A stretch of 64,000 bases of DNA from UBA6663 sp044226485 (lineage in GTDB: Bacteria > Chloroflexota > Anaerolineae > Anaerolineales > UBA6663), in NCBI GenBank assembly GCA_044226485.1, contig JBGAGY010000009.1, forward strand, positions 265,127 to 329,126, given 5' to 3'. The notes beneath the pieces were generated by a model that had not been told where the DNA came from, made no database searches, and worked only from the letters and a program-made list of their open reading frames with translations. The translations under genes and the position numbers were made by a program. Below, one piece after another: positions 63,848 through 64,000 of the stretch. Within the stretch, counting starts at the first letter, position 1, and the number at the start of each line of letters is the position of its first letter.

Positions 63848-64000
63848 TTACAGGCCGATGGCCACACGGACGAGCATGGCCAGGACGGCGCCGATGATCG
63901 GGCCGGCGACCGGGATCCAGCTGTAGCCCCAGTCGCTGTCGCCCTTGCCCGGGATGGGCAGGACGAAGTGGGCGATGCGCGGGCCGAGGTCACGGGCCGG
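63848..64000 (-). CDS. glpF: Glycerol uptake facilitator, C-terminal part (partial)
   Basis: The gene enters from the right edge; the last 50 residues are visible. PARDLGPRIAHFVLP is the second NPA-region and helix of an aquaglyceroporin (the Asp of NPARD marks glycerol channels), followed by WIPVAGPIIGAVLA and the TAA stop at 63848-63850. It lets glycerol in for GlpK. Confidence 0.92.
   Translation of the reverse strand, partial: PARDLGPRIAHFVLPIPGKGDSDWGYSWIPVAGPIIGAVLAMLVRVAIGL

Overview
The window is GC-rich, gene-dense DNA from a respiring, glycerol-using heterotroph. The best guess from gene content is a Chloroflexota (Anaerolineae/Caldilineae-like) bacterium. Supporting signs are an A2-type caa3 oxidase with a fused CtaA-CtaB haem synthase, a sigma/anti-sigma/TPR-CHAT/subtilase block, many lipoprotein and sugar-ABC genes, and intergenic spaces packed with word-iterated palindromes. 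There is no rRNA gene in the window to prove the lineage. I saw no tRNA, rRNA, CRISPR array, transposase or phage gene.

Layout. 1-6.8 kb: terminal oxidase block (end of coxB, coxA, fused ctaA-ctaB, two small membrane subunit-like proteins, a membrane protein, and a membrane-anchored cytochrome c with an internal duplication). 6.8-7.44 kb: nested palindromic repeat region. 7.4-10.4 kb: DinB-like protein, YgfZ-like protein, and a 495-aa protein of unknown function. 10.6-19.0 kb, minus strand: sigma factor, Cys-rich anti-sigma-like protein, TPR-CHAT protease-like protein, and two secreted S8 subtilases carrying SPWSVTG heptads. 19.4-20.4 kb: NDP-sugar pyrophosphorylase, followed by a 120-bp tandem repeat array. 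21.2-31.0 kb: a GntR-controlled sugar operon (DegT aminotransferase, GH4 glycosidase, ROK kinase, PIG-L deacetylase, ABC binding protein and two permeases, FucI/AraA-like isomerase). 31.2-39.6 kb: aminotransferase, DUF3052-like protein, gatB with a palindrome inside its reading frame, glutamate dehydrogenase, PEP/pyruvate-binding protein, dnaN. 39.7-47.3 kb, minus strand: fasciclin lipoprotein, mscL, surE, mscS, a DhaM-HPr-EI fusion, PfpI-like protein, small membrane protein, methyltransferase. 47.4-51.8 kb, minus: glpABC. 52-54.4 kb, minus: two secreted proteins. 54.75 kb: Nif3-like. 55.7-58.4 kb, minus: an operon of a GlpA-like flavoprotein with SdhB-, SdhC- and SdhD-like subunits and no SdhA. 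58.9 kb: uracil/xanthine permease. 60.5-64 kb, minus: glpK, dhaL, dhaK, glpF.

Theme. The right half is largely a glycerol and dihydroxyacetone regulon spread over several operons: GlpF (uptake), GlpK (to glycerol-3-phosphate), two separate routes from glycerol-3-phosphate to quinone (GlpABC and the GlpA-like/SdhBCD-like complex), and DhaK/DhaL with a self-sufficient PEP-fed DhaM. Electrons would end at the caa3 oxidase.

The two most novel-looking systems are (1) the sigma/anti-sigma/TPR-CHAT/subtilase locus, which resembles the logic of a protease-gated sigma switch, and (2) the succinate-dehydrogenase-like complex whose flavoprotein looks like glycerol-3-phosphate dehydrogenase. A third theme is a set of palindromic repeat families that abut or supply start and stop codons and have entered the reading frames of gatB and glpA.
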